A stretch of 64,000 nt of DNA from Azospira inquinata (GCF_018905915.1 NZ_CP064782.1:2914001-2978000), one strand, 5' to 3'; counted from the stretch's first letter, positions 9,834-20,689 are shown. Notes: generated from the sequence alone by a model not told the origin. Translations and numbers: made by a program.

Positions 9834-11774
9834 ATGGAATTTCTCGATCTCCCCCCCTTCCTTTCTGCCACCGGTACGGTGCGTCTGCCTGGTTCCAAGA
9901 GTATTTCCAACCGGGTACTGCTCCTGGCTGCCCTGGCGGAAGGCACCACCGAAGTTCGGGACCTGCTCGCCTCCGATGATACTGAGCGTATGTTGGATGG
10001 GCTGGGGACCCTGGGGGTGACCATCCGCCAGCAAGCGGATGGGGCCTACCTGGTCCAGGGGGTAGGGCGGCAGGGATTCCCGGTGCGGGAGGCGGATCTT
10101 TTTCTGGGGAACGCGGGCACCGCTTTTCGCCCTTTGACTGCCGCCCTGGCATTGGCTGGCGGTCATTACCGGCTCACCGGGGTGGCCCGTATGCACGAAC
10201 GCCCCATTGGCGATCTAGTGGATGCCCTGGCCCAGCTGGGTGCGCGTATTGAGTACCGGGGGAATCCGGGCTTTCCGCCCTTGGAGATTCACCCAGCGGC
10301 GGTCCATGGCGGTGGGGTGGTGCGGGTCCGGGGCAATGTATCCAGCCAGTTTCTGACGGCCCTGCTCATGGCGTTGCCCCTTACCGGGGTGGCTACCCGG
10401 GTGGAAGTGGTGGGGGAATTGATTTCCAAACCCTATATCGCCATTACCCTGGCCATTATGGAAAAGTTTGGCGTGACCGTGGAACGGGAGGGCTGGCAGG
10501 CCTTCACCGTGCCAGCGGCCAGCGCCTATCGTTCCCCCGGGGTGTTTTACGTGGAGGGGGATGCTTCCTCCGCCTCCTATTTCCTCGCAGCCGGAGCCCT
10601 GGGCCAGGGGCCGGTTCGGGTGGAAGGGGTGGGTTCCGCCTCCATCCAAGGGGATGTGCAATTTACGGAAGCCCTGGCCCAGATGGGCGCCCGCATCAGC
10701 GCGGGGCCCAATTGGATCGAGTGCCGGGGGCCGGAAAACGGCAGCCTGCGGGGGGTGGATCTGGATTGCAACCAGATTCCCGATGCGGCCATGACCCTGG
10801 TTCCCCTGGCCCTGTTTGCCCAGGGGCCCACCCGTCTGCGCAACATCGCCAGCTGGCGGGTGAAGGAAACGGACCGGATTGCCGCCATGGCGGCGGAGGC
10901 CCGCAAGCTGGGGGCGGAGGTGATCGAGGCGGAAGATGCCTTGACCCTGATTCCCCCTGCCAGCCTGAAGCCCGCTGCTATCCATACCTACGACGACCAT
11001 CGCATGGCCATGTGTTTTTCCCTGGCGGCTTTTGGTACGCCCTTGCGGATTCTGGACCCCCAATGCGTGGCCAAAACCTTCCCGGACTATTTTCAGCGTC
11101 TGCAAGCCCTGGTACGTCCGGCTCCGGTGATTGCCATAGATGGCCCCTCTGCTTCCGGTAAGGGAACCGTGGCGGCCCGGGTGGCGGCCCGATTGGGCTT
11201 TGCCTATCTGGATTCGGGAGCCCTTTACCGGCTGACTGCCCTGGCCGCCCAGGAAGCGGGAGTGGCTTGGGAAAATGAAGGAGCGGTGGCCCCCCTTGCC
11301 GCCGCCCTGGAAGTGACTTTCCAGGAGGGGGCCATCACTCTGAACGGTAAGGATGTGGGGGATGCCATCCGTAGCGAAGCTATTTCCCAGGGAGCCTCGA
11401 AAGTGGCTGCTTTGCCCCAGGTGCGGGAGGCCCTGCTCTTCCGGCAGCGGGCTTTTTTGCGAAGCCCCGGGCTGGTGGCCGACGGCCGGGATATGGGGAC
11501 GGTAGTCTTTCCTCGGGCAGCCCTTAAGGTGTTCCTGACGGCTAGTGCGGAAGTGCGGGCGGAAAGACGCTATAAGCAGTTGATCGAAAAAGGGTTCCCT
11601 GCTAACATGGCCGCGATTTTGCAAGAGTTGCGGGAACGCGACCGCCGGGATAGTGAGCGGAGTGTGGCGCCTCTCAAGCAAAATGGGGATGCGCTGCTTC
11701 TGGATACGTCAGACCTTTCCATCGACCAGGCGGTCGATCAGGTGCTGACGTGGTACGGGCAGGCGTCCCTTTAG
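9834..11774 (+). CDS. aroA-cmk: Fused 3-phosphoshikimate 1-carboxyvinyltransferase (AroA)-cytidylate kinase (Cmk)
   Basis: 646 residues in one uninterrupted frame. Residues 1 to about 430 are EPSP synthase ([44 protein letters not shown]). Residues about 432-646 are cytidylate kinase, starting [20 protein letters not shown] (P-loop) and including [13 protein letters not shown] and [13 protein letters not shown]. In most bacteria these are separate neighbouring genes; here the AroA end ([13 protein letters not shown]) runs straight into the kinase with almost no linker. The ATG at 9834 is preferred over a TTG at 9804. It joins shikimate flux and CMP phosphorylation in one polypeptide, directly before rpsA as cmk usually is. 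Confidence 0.95.
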   Translation: MEFLDLPPFLSATGTVRLPGSKSISNRVLLLAALAEGTTEVRDLLASDDTERMLDGLGTLGVTIRQQADGAYLVQGVGRQGFPVREADLFLGNAGTAFRPLTAALALAGGHYRLTGVARMHERPIGDLVDALAQLGARIEYRGNPGFPPLEIHPAAVHGGGVVRVRGNVSSQFLTALLMALPLTGVATRVEVVGELISKPYIAITLAIMEKFGVTVEREGWQAFTVPAASAYRSPGVFYVEGDASSASYFLAAGALGQGPVRVEGVGSASIQGDVQFTEALAQMGARISAGPNWIECRGPENGSLRGVDLDCNQIPDAAMTLVPLALFAQGPTRLRNIASWRVKETDRIAAMAAEARKLGAEVIEAEDALTLIPPASLKPAAIHTYDDHRMAMCFSLAAFGTPLRILDPQCVAKTFPDYFQRLQALVRPAPVIAIDGPSASGKGTVAARVAARLGFAYLDSGALYRLTALAAQEAGVAWENEGAVAPLAAALEVTFQEGAITLNGKDVGDAIRSEAISQGASKVAALPQVREALLFRQRAFLRSPGLVADGRDMGTVVFPRAALKVFLTASAEVRAERRYKQLIEKGFPANMAAILQELRERDRRDSERSVAPLKQNGDALLLDTSDLSIDQAVDQVLTWYGQASL

Positions 11775-11947
11775 GTGTCGCCGTTCCTCGCTTTTTCCCT
11801 TGTAAAACGACTGATCGGGCTTTCCCCCTCTGACGAATCGGAAGGAGTGCGCCGAACCTGTCTACCCCGTAGTGCTGGGGGCGATGGGTTCCGGAGCGGT
11901 GGCGGTGTTTAACCTCAACCCGCAGCCATGCGGTTAGGTACCTTTTC
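11775..11947 (+). promoter_or_regulatory. rpsA leader region
   Basis: 173 bases between aroA-cmk and rpsA without a gene. Near the 3' end AACCCGCA and TGCGGTTA (about 11916-11936) can form a short hairpin just before the rpsA start. rpsA leaders are targets of S1 autoregulation in enterobacteria; that this one is too is only inference. No convincing terminator for aroA-cmk was seen. Confidence 0.3.
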
Positions 11948-13663
11948 ATGACTACTGCTTCTTCCGCTTCCCCCCTGTCCCAAGAAAGCTTTGCCGCCCT
12001 CTTTGAAGAGAGCCTGTTGCGCCAAGAAATGCGCCAAGGCGAAGTGATCACCGCCGAAGTCGTTCGCGTCGACCAAAATTTTGTCGTCGTGAATGCCGGC
12101 CTGAAATCCGAATCCTATGTGCCGGTCGATGAATTCCTCAACGACCAAGGCGAACTCGAAGTCAAGCCCGGCGACTTCGTGCAAGTGGCTATTGAACAGC
12201 TGGAAGACGGCTACGGTGAAACCCGCCTGTCTCGGGACAAGGCCAAGCGTATCGCCGCCTGGAACGACCTGGAAAAGGCCCTCAACGACGGTTCCCTGGT
12301 GACCGGCGTGATCACCGGCAAGGTCAAGGGCGGTCTCACCGTCATGACCAATGGGGTGCGTGCCTTCCTGCCCGGTTCCCTCGTGGACGTGCGTCCTGTC
12401 AAGGACACCACGCCGTACGAAGGCAAGACCATGGAATTCAAGGTCATCAAGCTGGATCGCAAGCGCAACAACGTGGTGGTCTCCCGCCGCGCCGTTCTGG
12501 AAGCCACCATGGGTGAAGAACGGGAAAAGCTGCTGGCGACTCTGCAAGAAGGCGCCGTGGTCAAGGGTATCGTCAAGAACATCACCGACTACGGTGCTTT
12601 CGTGGATCTGGGCGGTATCGACGGCCTGCTGCACATCACCGATCTGGCCTGGCGTCGTGTGCGTCACCCCAGCGAAGTGCTGGCCGTGGGCGACGAAGTG
12701 ACCGCCAAGGTGCTGAAGTTCGACGCCGAAAAGAACCGGGTTTCCCTGGGTCTGAAGCAACTGGGCGAAGATCCGTGGGTCGGCATCTCCCGCCGTTACC
12801 CCTCCGGCACCCGCCTGTTCGGCAAGGTAACCAACCTGACCGACTACGGTGCCTTCGTGGAAATCGAACAAGGCATTGAAGGTCTGGTGCACGTTTCCGA
12901 AATGGATTGGACCAACAAGAACGTCCATCCCACCAAGGTGGTTCAGCTGGGCGACGAAGTAGAAGTCATGATCCTGGAAATCGACGAAGATCGCCGTCGT
13001 ATTTCCCTGGGTATGAAGCAATGCATGCCCAATCCTTGGGAAGAATTTGCCCAAAACCACAAGAAGGGCGACAAGGTCTCCGGCCAAATCAAGTCCATCA
13101 CCGACTTCGGTGTGTTCATTGGTCTGCCCGGCAACATCGACGGTCTGGTGCACCTCTCCGACCTGTCCTGGAGCGTGGCTGGCGAAGAAGCCATCCGCAA
13201 CTTCAAGAAGGGCGACGAAGTGCAAGCCGTGGTGCTGGCCATCGACGTGGAAAAGGAACGCATCTCCCTGGGTATCAAGCAACTGGAAGGCGACCCGTAC
13301 ACCAACTACATCGCTACCCACGAAAAGAACGCCGTGGTTCGTGGTGCCGTGAAGTCCGTGGATGCCCGTGGTGCCGTGGTGCAACTGGATGGGGATGTGG
13401 AAGGCTACCTGCGCGCTTCCGAATTCTCCCGGGATCGGGTGGACGATCTGTCCGCTATCCTGAAGGTGGGCGATTTGGTGGAAGCCATGATCACCAACGT
13501 GGATCGCAAGTCCCGTGGCGTGAATCTGTCCATCAAGGCCAAGGATCAAGCCGAACAGCACGAAGCGCTGGCGAAATTTGCCTCCGAAAACACTGCGGCC
13601 AGTTCCGGTACCACCAACCTGGGTGCGTTGCTGAAAGCCAAGCTGAACAACCCGCAAAACTAA
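11948..13663 (+). CDS. rpsA: 30S ribosomal protein S1
   Basis: 571 residues with six S1 RNA-binding repeats. Repeats 3-6 are close to each other, with recurring [23 protein letters not shown] blocks ([40 protein letters not shown]). S1 melts structured mRNA leaders and docks messages on the 30S subunit. The length matches the usual 557-575. Codon use is visibly more biased than in its neighbours (for example CTG, GGC and AAG throughout), as expected for a highly expressed gene. ihfB follows after 10 bases. Confidence 0.98.
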   Translation: MTTASSASPLSQESFAALFEESLLRQEMRQGEVITAEVVRVDQNFVVVNAGLKSESYVPVDEFLNDQGELEVKPGDFVQVAIEQLEDGYGETRLSRDKAKRIAAWNDLEKALNDGSLVTGVITGKVKGGLTVMTNGVRAFLPGSLVDVRPVKDTTPYEGKTMEFKVIKLDRKRNNVVVSRRAVLEATMGEEREKLLATLQEGAVVKGIVKNITDYGAFVDLGGIDGLLHITDLAWRRVRHPSEVLAVGDEVTAKVLKFDAEKNRVSLGLKQLGEDPWVGISRRYPSGTRLFGKVTNLTDYGAFVEIEQGIEGLVHVSEMDWTNKNVHPTKVVQLGDEVEVMILEIDEDRRRISLGMKQCMPNPWEEFAQNHKKGDKVSGQIKSITDFGVFIGLPGNIDGLVHLSDLSWSVAGEEAIRNFKKGDEVQAVVLAIDVEKERISLGIKQLEGDPYTNYIATHEKNAVVRGAVKSVDARGAVVQLDGDVEGYLRASEFSRDRVDDLSAILKVGDLVEAMITNVDRKSRGVNLSIKAKDQAEQHEALAKFASENTAASSGTTNLGALLKAKLNNPQN

Positions 13664-13673
13664 GGTTGTTGGT

Positions 13674-13958
13674 ATGACCAAATCCGAGCTGATCGCCCGG
13701 TTGGCGGTGCGGTTTCCCCAACTGGTGGCGAAAGACGCCGATTTCGCGGTCAACGAAATTTTGGATGCCATGTCCTCCGCCCTGGCGGCGGGGGACCGCA
13801 TCGAAATTCGAGGGTTCGGTAGTTTTTCCCTAAACTACCGCCCGCCGCGGCTGGGGCGTAACCCCAAATCGGGGGAAAAGGTCAGCGTTCCGGAGAAGCA
13901 TGTGCCTCACTTTAAGGCCGGAAAAGAGCTGCGCGAACGGGTGGATGCCCTGGCCTAG
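13674..13958 (+). CDS. ihfB: Integration host factor subunit beta
   Basis: 94 residues, standard length. A DNA-bending HU/IHF-fold protein; the beta arm with the intercalating proline (RNPKSGE) and the [11 protein letters not shown] core are conserved. Together with IhfA (elsewhere) it bends specific sites at promoters and origins. AAGG overlaps the end of rpsA upstream, so the two are cotranscribed, as in many proteobacteria. A strong terminator lies about 55 bases after the stop. Confidence 0.97.
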   Translation: MTKSELIARLAVRFPQLVAKDADFAVNEILDAMSSALAAGDRIEIRGFGSFSLNYRPPRLGRNPKSGEKVSVPEKHVPHFKAGKELRERVDALA

Positions 13959-14012
13959 CCGGGTTATCCGCTCCCGGGCGCTGCCCGTTAGACCGGTCCT
14001 GTGGTAGATTGC

Positions 14013-14045
14013 GGGCGGCAACTTAGGTTGCCGCCCTTTTTCTTT
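14013..14045 (+). terminator. Intrinsic terminator after ihfB
   Basis: Perfect 10-bp GC-rich stem (GGGCGGCAAC and its complement) with TTAG loop, then a run of T. It closes the gyrA-to-ihfB transcription unit and lies about 20 bases before lapA. Confidence 0.9.
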
Positions 14046-14063
14046 TTCTGATCGGGTAAGTGT

Positions 14064-14363
14064 ATGCGGGTTCTGCATTGGCTTTGGCGCATCGTCCTGT
14101 TCCTCCTCTTGTTTTTGTTTGCCGCCAAGAACACGGCTCCGGTCAGCATCGGTTTTTTCCTCAATTATCAGTGGCAGGTGCCTCTGGTGGTGGCCCTCCT
14201 GGCTTTCTTTGTTCTGGGCGCTTTGCTGGGCGGACTGGCCCTGAGTGGCCTGATTTTTCGCCTGCGCCGGGATTTGGCCCGGAGCCGGGCCGAACTGGCC
14301 GCCGCCCGGGCTAACCCGCCGGTGGCGGAAGTGCCGGTGGCGGGTGAGGCGGTATCCCAATGA
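14064..14363 (+). CDS. lapA: LapA-family inner membrane protein (DUF1049)
   Basis: 99 residues with two membrane segments: about 5-20 (LHWLWRIVLFLLLFLFAA) and about 37-60 (VPLVVALLAFFVLGALLGGL). A short cytoplasmic coil rich in Arg and Ala follows (RRDLARSRAELAAARAN). In E. coli LapA is cotranscribed with LapB and linked to LPS assembly and control of LpxC turnover. The stop overlaps the lapB start by four bases (ATGA), the usual arrangement. Identity rests on length, topology and this coupling. Confidence 0.88.
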   Translation: MRVLHWLWRIVLFLLLFLFAAKNTAPVSIGFFLNYQWQVPLVVALLAFFVLGALLGGLALSGLIFRLRRDLARSRAELAAARANPPVAEVPVAGEAVSQ

Positions 14364-15529
14364 TCGACTTCCATTACTGGCAGCTGCTGCTTTTTCCCCT
14401 CTTTTTTGTTTTTGGCTGGGCAGCGGCCCGCATTGATATTCAACATTTGGTCCGGGAATCCCGGGCCTTGCCCCGCTCCTACTTCCAGGGGCTGAATTTT
14501 TTGCTCAACGAGCAGCCGGACAAGGCCATTGAGTCCTTCATGAATGTGGTGAAGGTGGATCCGGAAACGGTGGAATTGCATTTCGCCCTGGGGAGCCTGT
14601 TTCGCCGCAAGGGGGAAATGGAGCGGGCCATTCGTATGCACCAGAACCTCATCGATCGGGAAGGATTGCCCAACGATCTAAAGCTCCAAGCCATGGCGGA
14701 GCTGGGCCAGGACTACCTTAAGGCGGGCCTGCTGGATCGGGCTGAGGAAATTTTTCTGCGCCTGCGAACCTCGTCCCGGGATGAGGAAGCCAAGCGCAAT
14801 CTCCTGGAAATTTATCAGCTGGAAAAGGACTGGGAAAAGGCTATTGCCATCGGGGAGGAAATGCCCGAATACGCCACCCAGAAAGAAATTGCCCACTACT
14901 ACTGCGAGTTGGCGGGCACGGAAATGATTAATTCCCGGCCGGATAATGCCCGTCGCTATCTGGATCAGGCCCTGGCGCTCCACCGCAGTTGTGTGCGAGC
15001 TAGTGTCATTCAGGGGGATTTGCTGGCCCAGGAAGGTCAGGACGAAGGGGCCATTGAGGCCTGGCAGCATATCGAACACCAAAATCCTGCCTACCTAGCC
15101 CTGGTTGCCCAAAAGTTGCAGGAAGCCTATCTCCGTCTGGGACGCCGGGATGAAGGCTTGCAACTGTTGCGGGGTTACTTGGCGGCTTATCCCTCCCTGG
15201 ATTTGTTGGATACGGTGTTTCGTCTGGTGCTGGAAGGGGAGGGGCCAGAGGCCGCCTATCGCCTGGTGCGGGACGAACTACGCCGTAATCCCACCCTTTT
15301 GGGCCTGGATAAGCTCCTGGAAGCCCAGGTCCTGGTGGTGGCGCCCGAGCGTCGGGCGGATCTGGAACTGGTCCGTAATCTGGTCCATAACCATACCCGC
15401 CGGTTAGCCCGTTATCGGTGCGATAATTGCGGCTTCAAGGCGCGCCAGTTCTATTGGCGCTGCCCGGCCTGCGGCGGTTGGGAAACCTATCCGCCCCGGC
15501 GCAGTGAGGAATTCGATTTGCTTCCCTGA
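14360..15529 (+). CDS. lapB: Lipopolysaccharide assembly protein LapB (YciM)
   Basis: 389 residues, the family length. An N-terminal membrane anchor (about 5-22) precedes a series of TPR repeats (about 45-330). A C-terminal rubredoxin-type zinc knuckle has two CxxC pairs (CDNC and CPAC, about residues 354-372). In E. coli LapB directs LpxC to FtsH and so limits LPS synthesis; the knuckle is needed for function there. It is translationally coupled to lapA and followed by sugar-nucleotide and heptose genes for the LPS core, which fits. Confidence 0.95.
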   Translation: MIDFHYWQLLLFPLFFVFGWAAARIDIQHLVRESRALPRSYFQGLNFLLNEQPDKAIESFMNVVKVDPETVELHFALGSLFRRKGEMERAIRMHQNLIDREGLPNDLKLQAMAELGQDYLKAGLLDRAEEIFLRLRTSSRDEEAKRNLLEIYQLEKDWEKAIAIGEEMPEYATQKEIAHYYCELAGTEMINSRPDNARRYLDQALALHRSCVRASVIQGDLLAQEGQDEGAIEAWQHIEHQNPAYLALVAQKLQEAYLRLGRRDEGLQLLRGYLAAYPSLDLLDTVFRLVLEGEGPEAAYRLVRDELRRNPTLLGLDKLLEAQVLVVAPERRADLELVRNLVHNHTRRLARYRCDNCGFKARQFYWRCPACGGWETYPPRRSEEFDLLP

Positions 15530-15582
15530 ATAAAGGGCAGGGGAGCGTGAATGAAATTATCTGATTAAGTTGGGAGAGTATT

Positions 15583-16908
15583 TTGAAAGTTACGGTGGTT
15601 GGTACGGGCTATGTGGGCCTGGTGAGTGGTACCTGTCTGGCGGAAGTGGGCAACGAAGTACTCTGCCTGGATGTGGATCCCAACAAAATCCGCATCCTGA
15701 ACGAAGGGGGCATCCCCATTTTTGAACCCGGCCTGCTGGATATGGTGAAGCGTAATGTGGCCGCAGGCCGCCTGCGTTTCACGACGGACGTAGCTCAGGC
15801 CGTGGCCCATGGCACCGTGCAGTTTATTGCCGTGGGCACCCCTCCCGATGAAGACGGTTCCGCTGATTTGCAGTACGTGCTGGCTGCCGCTCGCAATATC
15901 GGCAAGCACATGACCGATTACAAGGTCATCGTGGACAAATCCACCGTCCCCGTGGGCACCGCCGACAAGGTACGGGCCGCCATTGGGGAAGAACTCCAGG
16001 CCCGGGGCCTGACTACCCCCTATAGCGTGGTATCTAACCCGGAATTCCTTAAGGAAGGGGCGGCGGTAGATGATTTCATGAAGCCGGACCGGATCGTGGT
16101 GGGGGCGGATGACGAGCGGGCCGTAGGGGTCATGCGCAGCCTGTATGGGCCTTTCCAGCGCAACCACGAACGGCTCATCATCATGGATGTGAAGAGCGCG
16201 GAACTCACCAAGTACGCCGCCAATGCCATGCTGGCTACCCGCATCAGCTTCATGAACGAATTGGCTAATCTGGCGGAAAAGCTGGGGGCCGACATCGAAG
16301 CGGTGCGCCACGGTATTGGTTCTGACCCCCGCATTGGCTATCACTTCCTCTACCCGGGCTGCGGCTACGGTGGCTCCTGCTTCCCCAAGGACGTCCAGGC
16401 GTTGCAGCGCACCGCCCGCCAGGATGGGGGGATCGAACTCAAGGTCTTGAATGCGGTGGAAGAGGCTAATGAGGCTCAGAAGCACATTCTCGGTGCCAAG
16501 ATCAAAGCCCGTTTTGGCGACGACCTTTCCGGTCGCCGTATCGCCCTCTGGGGCCTGGCTTTCAAGCCCAATACGGACGATATGCGGGAGGCGCCCAGCC
16601 GCTACCTGCTGGCGGATTTGTTTGCCGCCGGAGCCACCGTGACCGCCTATGATCCGGTGGCCATGGAAGAAGCCCGGCGCATTTTTGGTAACGAGCCCCG
16701 CCTGACTTACAGTGACGATCCTTTGTCTTCCCTGGATGGGGCGGATGCCCTGGTTATCGTGACCGAATGGAAAGTGTTCCGCAGCCCGGATTTCGATACG
16801 GTGAAGGCCAAGTTGAAACAGCCTCTGATTTTCGATGGCCGTAATCTTTACGATCCCAAGGCCATGGCCGAAATGGGCTTTACCTATCTGCCCATTGGGC
16901 GGAAGTAG
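15583..16908 (+). CDS. ugd: UDP-glucose 6-dehydrogenase
   Basis: 441 residues. Oxidises UDP-glucose to UDP-glucuronate for surface polysaccharides or lipid A/core modification. The NAD-binding motif [19 protein letters not shown] starts at residue 5. The catalytic cysteine lies in [11 protein letters not shown] and the UDP site in [11 protein letters not shown]. The start codon is TTG: GGGAGAG at 15572-15578 is correctly spaced and no ATG lies near the family start. A hairpin at 16934 ends it, so it is probably its own unit between lapB and the heptose genes. Confidence 0.97.
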   Translation: MKVTVVGTGYVGLVSGTCLAEVGNEVLCLDVDPNKIRILNEGGIPIFEPGLLDMVKRNVAAGRLRFTTDVAQAVAHGTVQFIAVGTPPDEDGSADLQYVLAAARNIGKHMTDYKVIVDKSTVPVGTADKVRAAIGEELQARGLTTPYSVVSNPEFLKEGAAVDDFMKPDRIVVGADDERAVGVMRSLYGPFQRNHERLIIMDVKSAELTKYAANAMLATRISFMNELANLAEKLGADIEAVRHGIGSDPRIGYHFLYPGCGYGGSCFPKDVQALQRTARQDGGIELKVLNAVEEANEAQKHILGAKIKARFGDDLSGRRIALWGLAFKPNTDDMREAPSRYLLADLFAAGATVTAYDPVAMEEARRIFGNEPRLTYSDDPLSSLDGADALVIVTEWKVFRSPDFDTVKAKLKQPLIFDGRNLYDPKAMAEMGFTYLPIGRK

Positions 16909-16933
16909 ACTTTCCGGCCCATCTTCTTTGCTG

Positions 16934-16963
16934 AGGCCGCTCCTGGGGAGCGGCCTTCCTCTT
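16934..16963 (+). terminator. Intrinsic terminator after ugd
   Basis: 10-bp stem AGGCCGCTCC/GGAGCGGCCT with a 3-base loop and a pyrimidine-rich tail containing CTTT. The T-run is imperfect. Confidence 0.65.
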
Positions 16964-17008
16964 TGAGGTTGTTGCTGTTTCCAGTCAAAACCTATATCAG
17001 TTACCGCT

Positions 17009-17956
17009 ATGAGTCTTTTGCCTGATTTGTCTGCCGCCCGCATTCTGATTGTGGGTGATGTAATGCTGGATCGTTACTGGTTTGGCGATGTTTCCCGGAT
17101 TTCTCCGGAAGCCCCGGTGCCGGTGGTGAAGGTGGAGCGCAACGAGGAGCGCCCGGGGGGGGCGGCCAATGTGGCCCGTAATTGCGCCGCCCTGGGGGCC
17201 CAGGTCTGCCTGTTGTCCGTTGTTGGGGATGATGAGCCGGGGGAGGCCCTCCGACGTTTGGTGGCCGGTCAGGGGATTCAGGTATCCCTTCAGGCGGACC
17301 CTACCATCAGCACCACGGTAAAGCTCCGGGTCATCGGGCGGCAACAACAGTTGCTGCGCATCGATTTTGAAACCCAGCCCTCCCACGAGGTGCTGGAAGC
17401 CAATCTGGCCGATTTCAAACAACGCCTGCCTGAGACTGACGTGGTGATTCTGTCTGACTACGGCAAGGGTGGGCTCACCCATATCCGGGCCATGATCGAC
17501 GCAGCCCGGGCGGCCGGTAAGCCGGTCTTGATCGACCCCAAGGGGGATGATTACAGCCGCTATGCGGGGGCTTCCGTACTGACTCCCAACCGGGCTGAAC
17601 TGGGGGAAGTTGTGGGCCGCTGGCAGAACGAGGCACAGCTGACCGCCAAGGCCCAGGGTCTGCGCCAGGATTTGGGCCTGGAGGCCCTGTTGCTGACCCG
17701 CAGCGAGGAGGGCATGACCCTCTATCGGGAGCAGGGCAGCTTTACCCAGGGTGCTCAAGCCCGGGAAGTTTTCGACGTGTCCGGCGCCGGGGATACGGTT
17801 ATTGCCACCCTGGGGGTGCTCATGGCCGGTGGAGCAGACTGGGAAACCGGGGTACGGGTCGCCAACTTGGCTGGCGGTATCGTGGTCGGCAAGCTGGGAA
17901 CGGCCGTGGTGAGCCGGGATGAACTGGAAGCCGCGCTGGCGGCGGCCCAATCTTAA
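17009..17956 (+). CDS. rfaE1: D-glycero-beta-D-manno-heptose-7-phosphate kinase
   Basis: 315 residues of the PfkB sugar-kinase family: GGAANVARNCAALGAQV near residue 50 and the catalytic-base/anion-hole motif DVSGAGDTVIA near residue 255. It phosphorylates heptose 7-phosphate at C1 on the way to ADP-heptose of the LPS inner core. E. coli HldE (about 477 residues) carries an extra C-terminal adenylyltransferase domain; this protein lacks it, so a separate RfaE2 must be encoded elsewhere. hldD follows 12 bases downstream. Confidence 0.94.
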   Translation: MSLLPDLSAARILIVGDVMLDRYWFGDVSRISPEAPVPVVKVERNEERPGGAANVARNCAALGAQVCLLSVVGDDEPGEALRRLVAGQGIQVSLQADPTISTTVKLRVIGRQQQLLRIDFETQPSHEVLEANLADFKQRLPETDVVILSDYGKGGLTHIRAMIDAARAAGKPVLIDPKGDDYSRYAGASVLTPNRAELGEVVGRWQNEAQLTAKAQGLRQDLGLEALLLTRSEEGMTLYREQGSFTQGAQAREVFDVSGAGDTVIATLGVLMAGGADWETGVRVANLAGGIVVGKLGTAVVSRDELEAALAAAQS

Positions 17957-17968
17957 AGGACTGTTATC

Positions 17969-18961
17969 GTGTATACCATCGTCACCGGCGCCGCCGGCTT
18001 CATTGGCTCCAATCTGGTCAAAGCCCTCAATGAGCGGGGCATCACCGACATTATTGCGGTGGACAATCTGACCAAGGCGGATAAGTTCAAGAATCTGGTG
18101 GATTGCCACATTGCGGACTACCTGGACAAGAACGATTTCCTGGAACGGCTCATGAGCGGCCAGTTCGATGGGGACGTGGACGCCATTCTCCACGAAGGGG
18201 CCTGCTCCGACACCATGGAAACGGACGGCCGTTACATGATGGAGAACAACTACCGCTACTCCCTGGCCCTTCTGGACTGGTGCCAGGATCAGGAGGTCCA
18301 GTTTCTCTACGCCTCCAGTGCCGCTACCTACGGGGGCAGCAACGTGTTCAAGGAAGAGCGGCAATACGAAGCGCCCTTGAATGTGTACGGCTACTCCAAG
18401 TTCCTCTTCGACCAGATCGTACGCAAGCGTCTGCCCGAAGCCTCTTCCCAGATCGCCGGTTTCCGCTATTTCAACGTGTACGGCCCCCGGGAAAGCCATA
18501 AGGGACGCATGGCCTCCGTGGCCTTCCACCACTTCAACCAGTATCAGGCTGAAGGCAAGGTGAAGCTGTTTGAAGGCTGTGACGGCTACGGCAACGGGGA
18601 ACAGCAGCGGGACTTTGTCTATGTGGGAGATGTGGCCAAGGTGAATCTCTTTTTCCTGGACCACCCGGAAAAGTCCGGCATCTTCAACCTGGGTACGGGC
18701 CGGGCCCAGAGTTTTAACGATGTGGCGGAAGCCACGGTGAATAGCTGTCGCGCCCTGGAAGGCAAACCCGCCCTGGGCTTGGAGCAATTGCGGGAACAGG
18801 GGCTGGTGGAATACATCCCCTTCCCGGAAGCCTTGAAGGGCAAATACCAGAGCTTCACCCAGGCCGATCTGACAAAACTGCGGGCCGCCGGCTACGACGC
18901 CCCCTTCCATACCGTCGCCCAGGGCGTGGGCGAATATGTGCAATTTTTGAATAGGCGCTGA
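17969..18961 (+). CDS. hldD: ADP-L-glycero-D-manno-heptose 6-epimerase
   Basis: 330 residues. A short-chain dehydrogenase-fold epimerase that makes the final ADP-heptose for the LPS core. Rossmann motif [16 protein letters not shown] at the N-terminus; [10 protein letters not shown] supplies the catalytic Ser and YGYSKFLFD the Tyr/Lys pair. The start is GTG at 17969 with AAAGGA 8 bases upstream overlapping the end of rfaE1. It follows the kinase of the same pathway, and cysM comes 3 bases after its stop. Confidence 0.97.
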   Translation: MYTIVTGAAGFIGSNLVKALNERGITDIIAVDNLTKADKFKNLVDCHIADYLDKNDFLERLMSGQFDGDVDAILHEGACSDTMETDGRYMMENNYRYSLALLDWCQDQEVQFLYASSAATYGGSNVFKEERQYEAPLNVYGYSKFLFDQIVRKRLPEASSQIAGFRYFNVYGPRESHKGRMASVAFHHFNQYQAEGKVKLFEGCDGYGNGEQQRDFVYVGDVAKVNLFFLDHPEKSGIFNLGTGRAQSFNDVAEATVNSCRALEGKPALGLEQLREQGLVEYIPFPEALKGKYQSFTQADLTKLRAAGYDAPFHTVAQGVGEYVQFLNRR

Positions 18962-18964
18962 AAC

Positions 18965-19864
18965 ATGTTTAAAACCTTGGAACAATTCGTCTGCGACACT
19001 CCCCTGGTGCGTTTGCAGCGGATTCCCGGTGCGGAAAATGAAGCCCGGGGCAATGTGATTCTGGTGAAGCTGGAAGGCAATAATCCGGCGGGTTCGGTGA
19101 AAGACCGGCCCGCCCTGTCCATGATTTCCCATGCGGAAGCCCGGGGCGACATCAAGCCTGGGGATACCCTGATCGAGGCTACCAGCGGCAATACGGGCAT
19201 TGCCCTGGCCATGGCGGCGGCCATGCGGGGCTACCGGATGATTCTGGTCATGCCGGAAAACCAGAGCCTGGAGCGGCGTCAGACCATGCGGGCCTACGGC
19301 GCGGAACTGATCCTGACCCCCAGGGAAGGGGGCATGGAGCTGGCCCGGGATACGGCCACCAAAATGCGGGACGAAGGCCAGGGTATTATCCTGGACCAGT
19401 TTGCCAACCCGGATAATCCTTTGGCTCACTACGAAAGCACCGGCCCGGAAATCTGGCGGGACACCCAGGGTAAGGTGACCCATTTTGTTTCCAGCATGGG
19501 GACCACCGGAACCCTGATGGGGATTTCCCGTTACCTGAAGGAACAGAATCCGGCTGTCCAGGTCATTGGCTGTCAGCCGGACGAAGGGAGCCAGATTCCC
19601 GGTATCCGCAAATGGCCGGAAGCCTATTTGCCCAAGATTTTTGAAAAATCCCGGGTGGATCGGCTGGAATACGTCTCCCAGGCCGATGCGGAGGAAATGA
19701 CCCGCCGCCTGGCCCGGGAAGAGGGCATCTTTGCCGGCATTTCCTCTGGCGGCGCCTTGGCCGTGGCCCTGCGGGCGGCCAAGGAAGTGGAAAACGCCGT
19801 GATCGTTTCCATCGTCTGTGACCGGGGCGACCGCTACCTGTCCACCGGCGTATTCCCCGCCTGA
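18965..19864 (+). CDS. cysM: Cysteine synthase B
   Basis: 299 residues. A PLP beta-family enzyme joining O-acetylserine with sulfide or thiosulfate. The PLP-lysine motif EGNNPAGSVKDRPA, TSGNTGIALA and SSMGTTGTLMG are intact. The shorter CysM form fits the length (about 300). It is tightly linked to hldD and followed by the exonuclease gene after 10 bases; rfaE1-hldD-cysM is a recurrent betaproteobacterial arrangement. Confidence 0.95.
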   Translation: MFKTLEQFVCDTPLVRLQRIPGAENEARGNVILVKLEGNNPAGSVKDRPALSMISHAEARGDIKPGDTLIEATSGNTGIALAMAAAMRGYRMILVMPENQSLERRQTMRAYGAELILTPREGGMELARDTATKMRDEGQGIILDQFANPDNPLAHYESTGPEIWRDTQGKVTHFVSSMGTTGTLMGISRYLKEQNPAVQVIGCQPDEGSQIPGIRKWPEAYLPKIFEKSRVDRLEYVSQADAEEMTRRLAREEGIFAGISSGGALAVALRAAKEVENAVIVSIVCDRGDRYLSTGVFPA

Positions 19865-19874
19865 GCGTGGCGTG

Positions 19875-20675
19875 ATGGTTCCCGTACTGGTTTTTGACAT
19901 CGAGACCATTCCGGATGTCCCCGGGCTGCGCCGCCTTTACGGGGTGGGCCCGGAGCTCTCCGATGGGGAGGTGGCGGAACTGGCCTTCCAGCAGCGGCGT
20001 GCCCAGAACGGCACGGATTTCCTTCCCCTCCATCTACAACGGGTGGCGGTGATTTCCTGCGCCCTCCGGACCAAAGAGGGCTTTCGGGTCTGGTCCCTGG
20101 CGGAGCCGGAACAGTCGGAAAAGGAAATCATCCAGCGCTTTTTCGATGGCATCGAGAAATTCACGCCCCAGATTGTTTCCTGGAACGGAGGGGGGTTCGA
20201 CCTCCCCGTGTTGCACTACCGGGGCATGATTCATGGGGTCATGGCCCCCCGTTACTGGGATCTGGGGGATGGGGATTACGCCGATTCCCGGGATTTTAAG
20301 TGGAACAACTACATCAGCCGTTACCACACCCGGCACCTGGATTTGATGGATTTGCTGGCCCTTTACCAGCCCCGGGCCAATGCCCCCTTGGATGACCTGG
20401 CCAAGCTCATGGGCTACCCGGGCAAGCTGGGCATGGATGGGGGCAAGGTGTGGGAGGCTTGGCAGGCCGGTCGCCAAGCGGAAATTCGGGACTACTGCGA
20501 AACCGATGTGGTGAATACCTATCTGGTCCTATCCCGCTTTCGCTTGATGCGGGGGGAGTGTTCCCAGGAGGAGCATGGGACTGAAATGGCCTTTATTCGG
20601 AGCGAACTGGACAAGCTCCACAAGCCCCATTGGGAGGAATTCCTGGCCGCCTGGCCCGATGCTCCAGCCCTTTGA
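19875..20675 (+). CDS. Predicted 3'-5' exonuclease, PolB-associated type (DEDDy)
   Basis: 266 residues. It resembles the proofreading exonuclease domain of family B DNA polymerases. Exo I VFDIETIPD, Exo II-like VSWNGGGFDLPVL and Exo III YCETDVVNTYLVL give the acidic metal ligands. The ATG at 19875 is used because the fold begins immediately there; the frame open from 19818 overlaps cysM. No polymerase domain is attached. Function in repair or RNA/DNA trimming is inferred from family. A terminator follows within 35 bases. Confidence 0.88.
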   Translation: MVPVLVFDIETIPDVPGLRRLYGVGPELSDGEVAELAFQQRRAQNGTDFLPLHLQRVAVISCALRTKEGFRVWSLAEPEQSEKEIIQRFFDGIEKFTPQIVSWNGGGFDLPVLHYRGMIHGVMAPRYWDLGDGDYADSRDFKWNNYISRYHTRHLDLMDLLALYQPRANAPLDDLAKLMGYPGKLGMDGGKVWEAWQAGRQAEIRDYCETDVVNTYLVLSRFRLMRGECSQEEHGTEMAFIRSELDKLHKPHWEEFLAAWPDAPAL

Positions 20676-20689
20676 TGGGCCGCATTACC

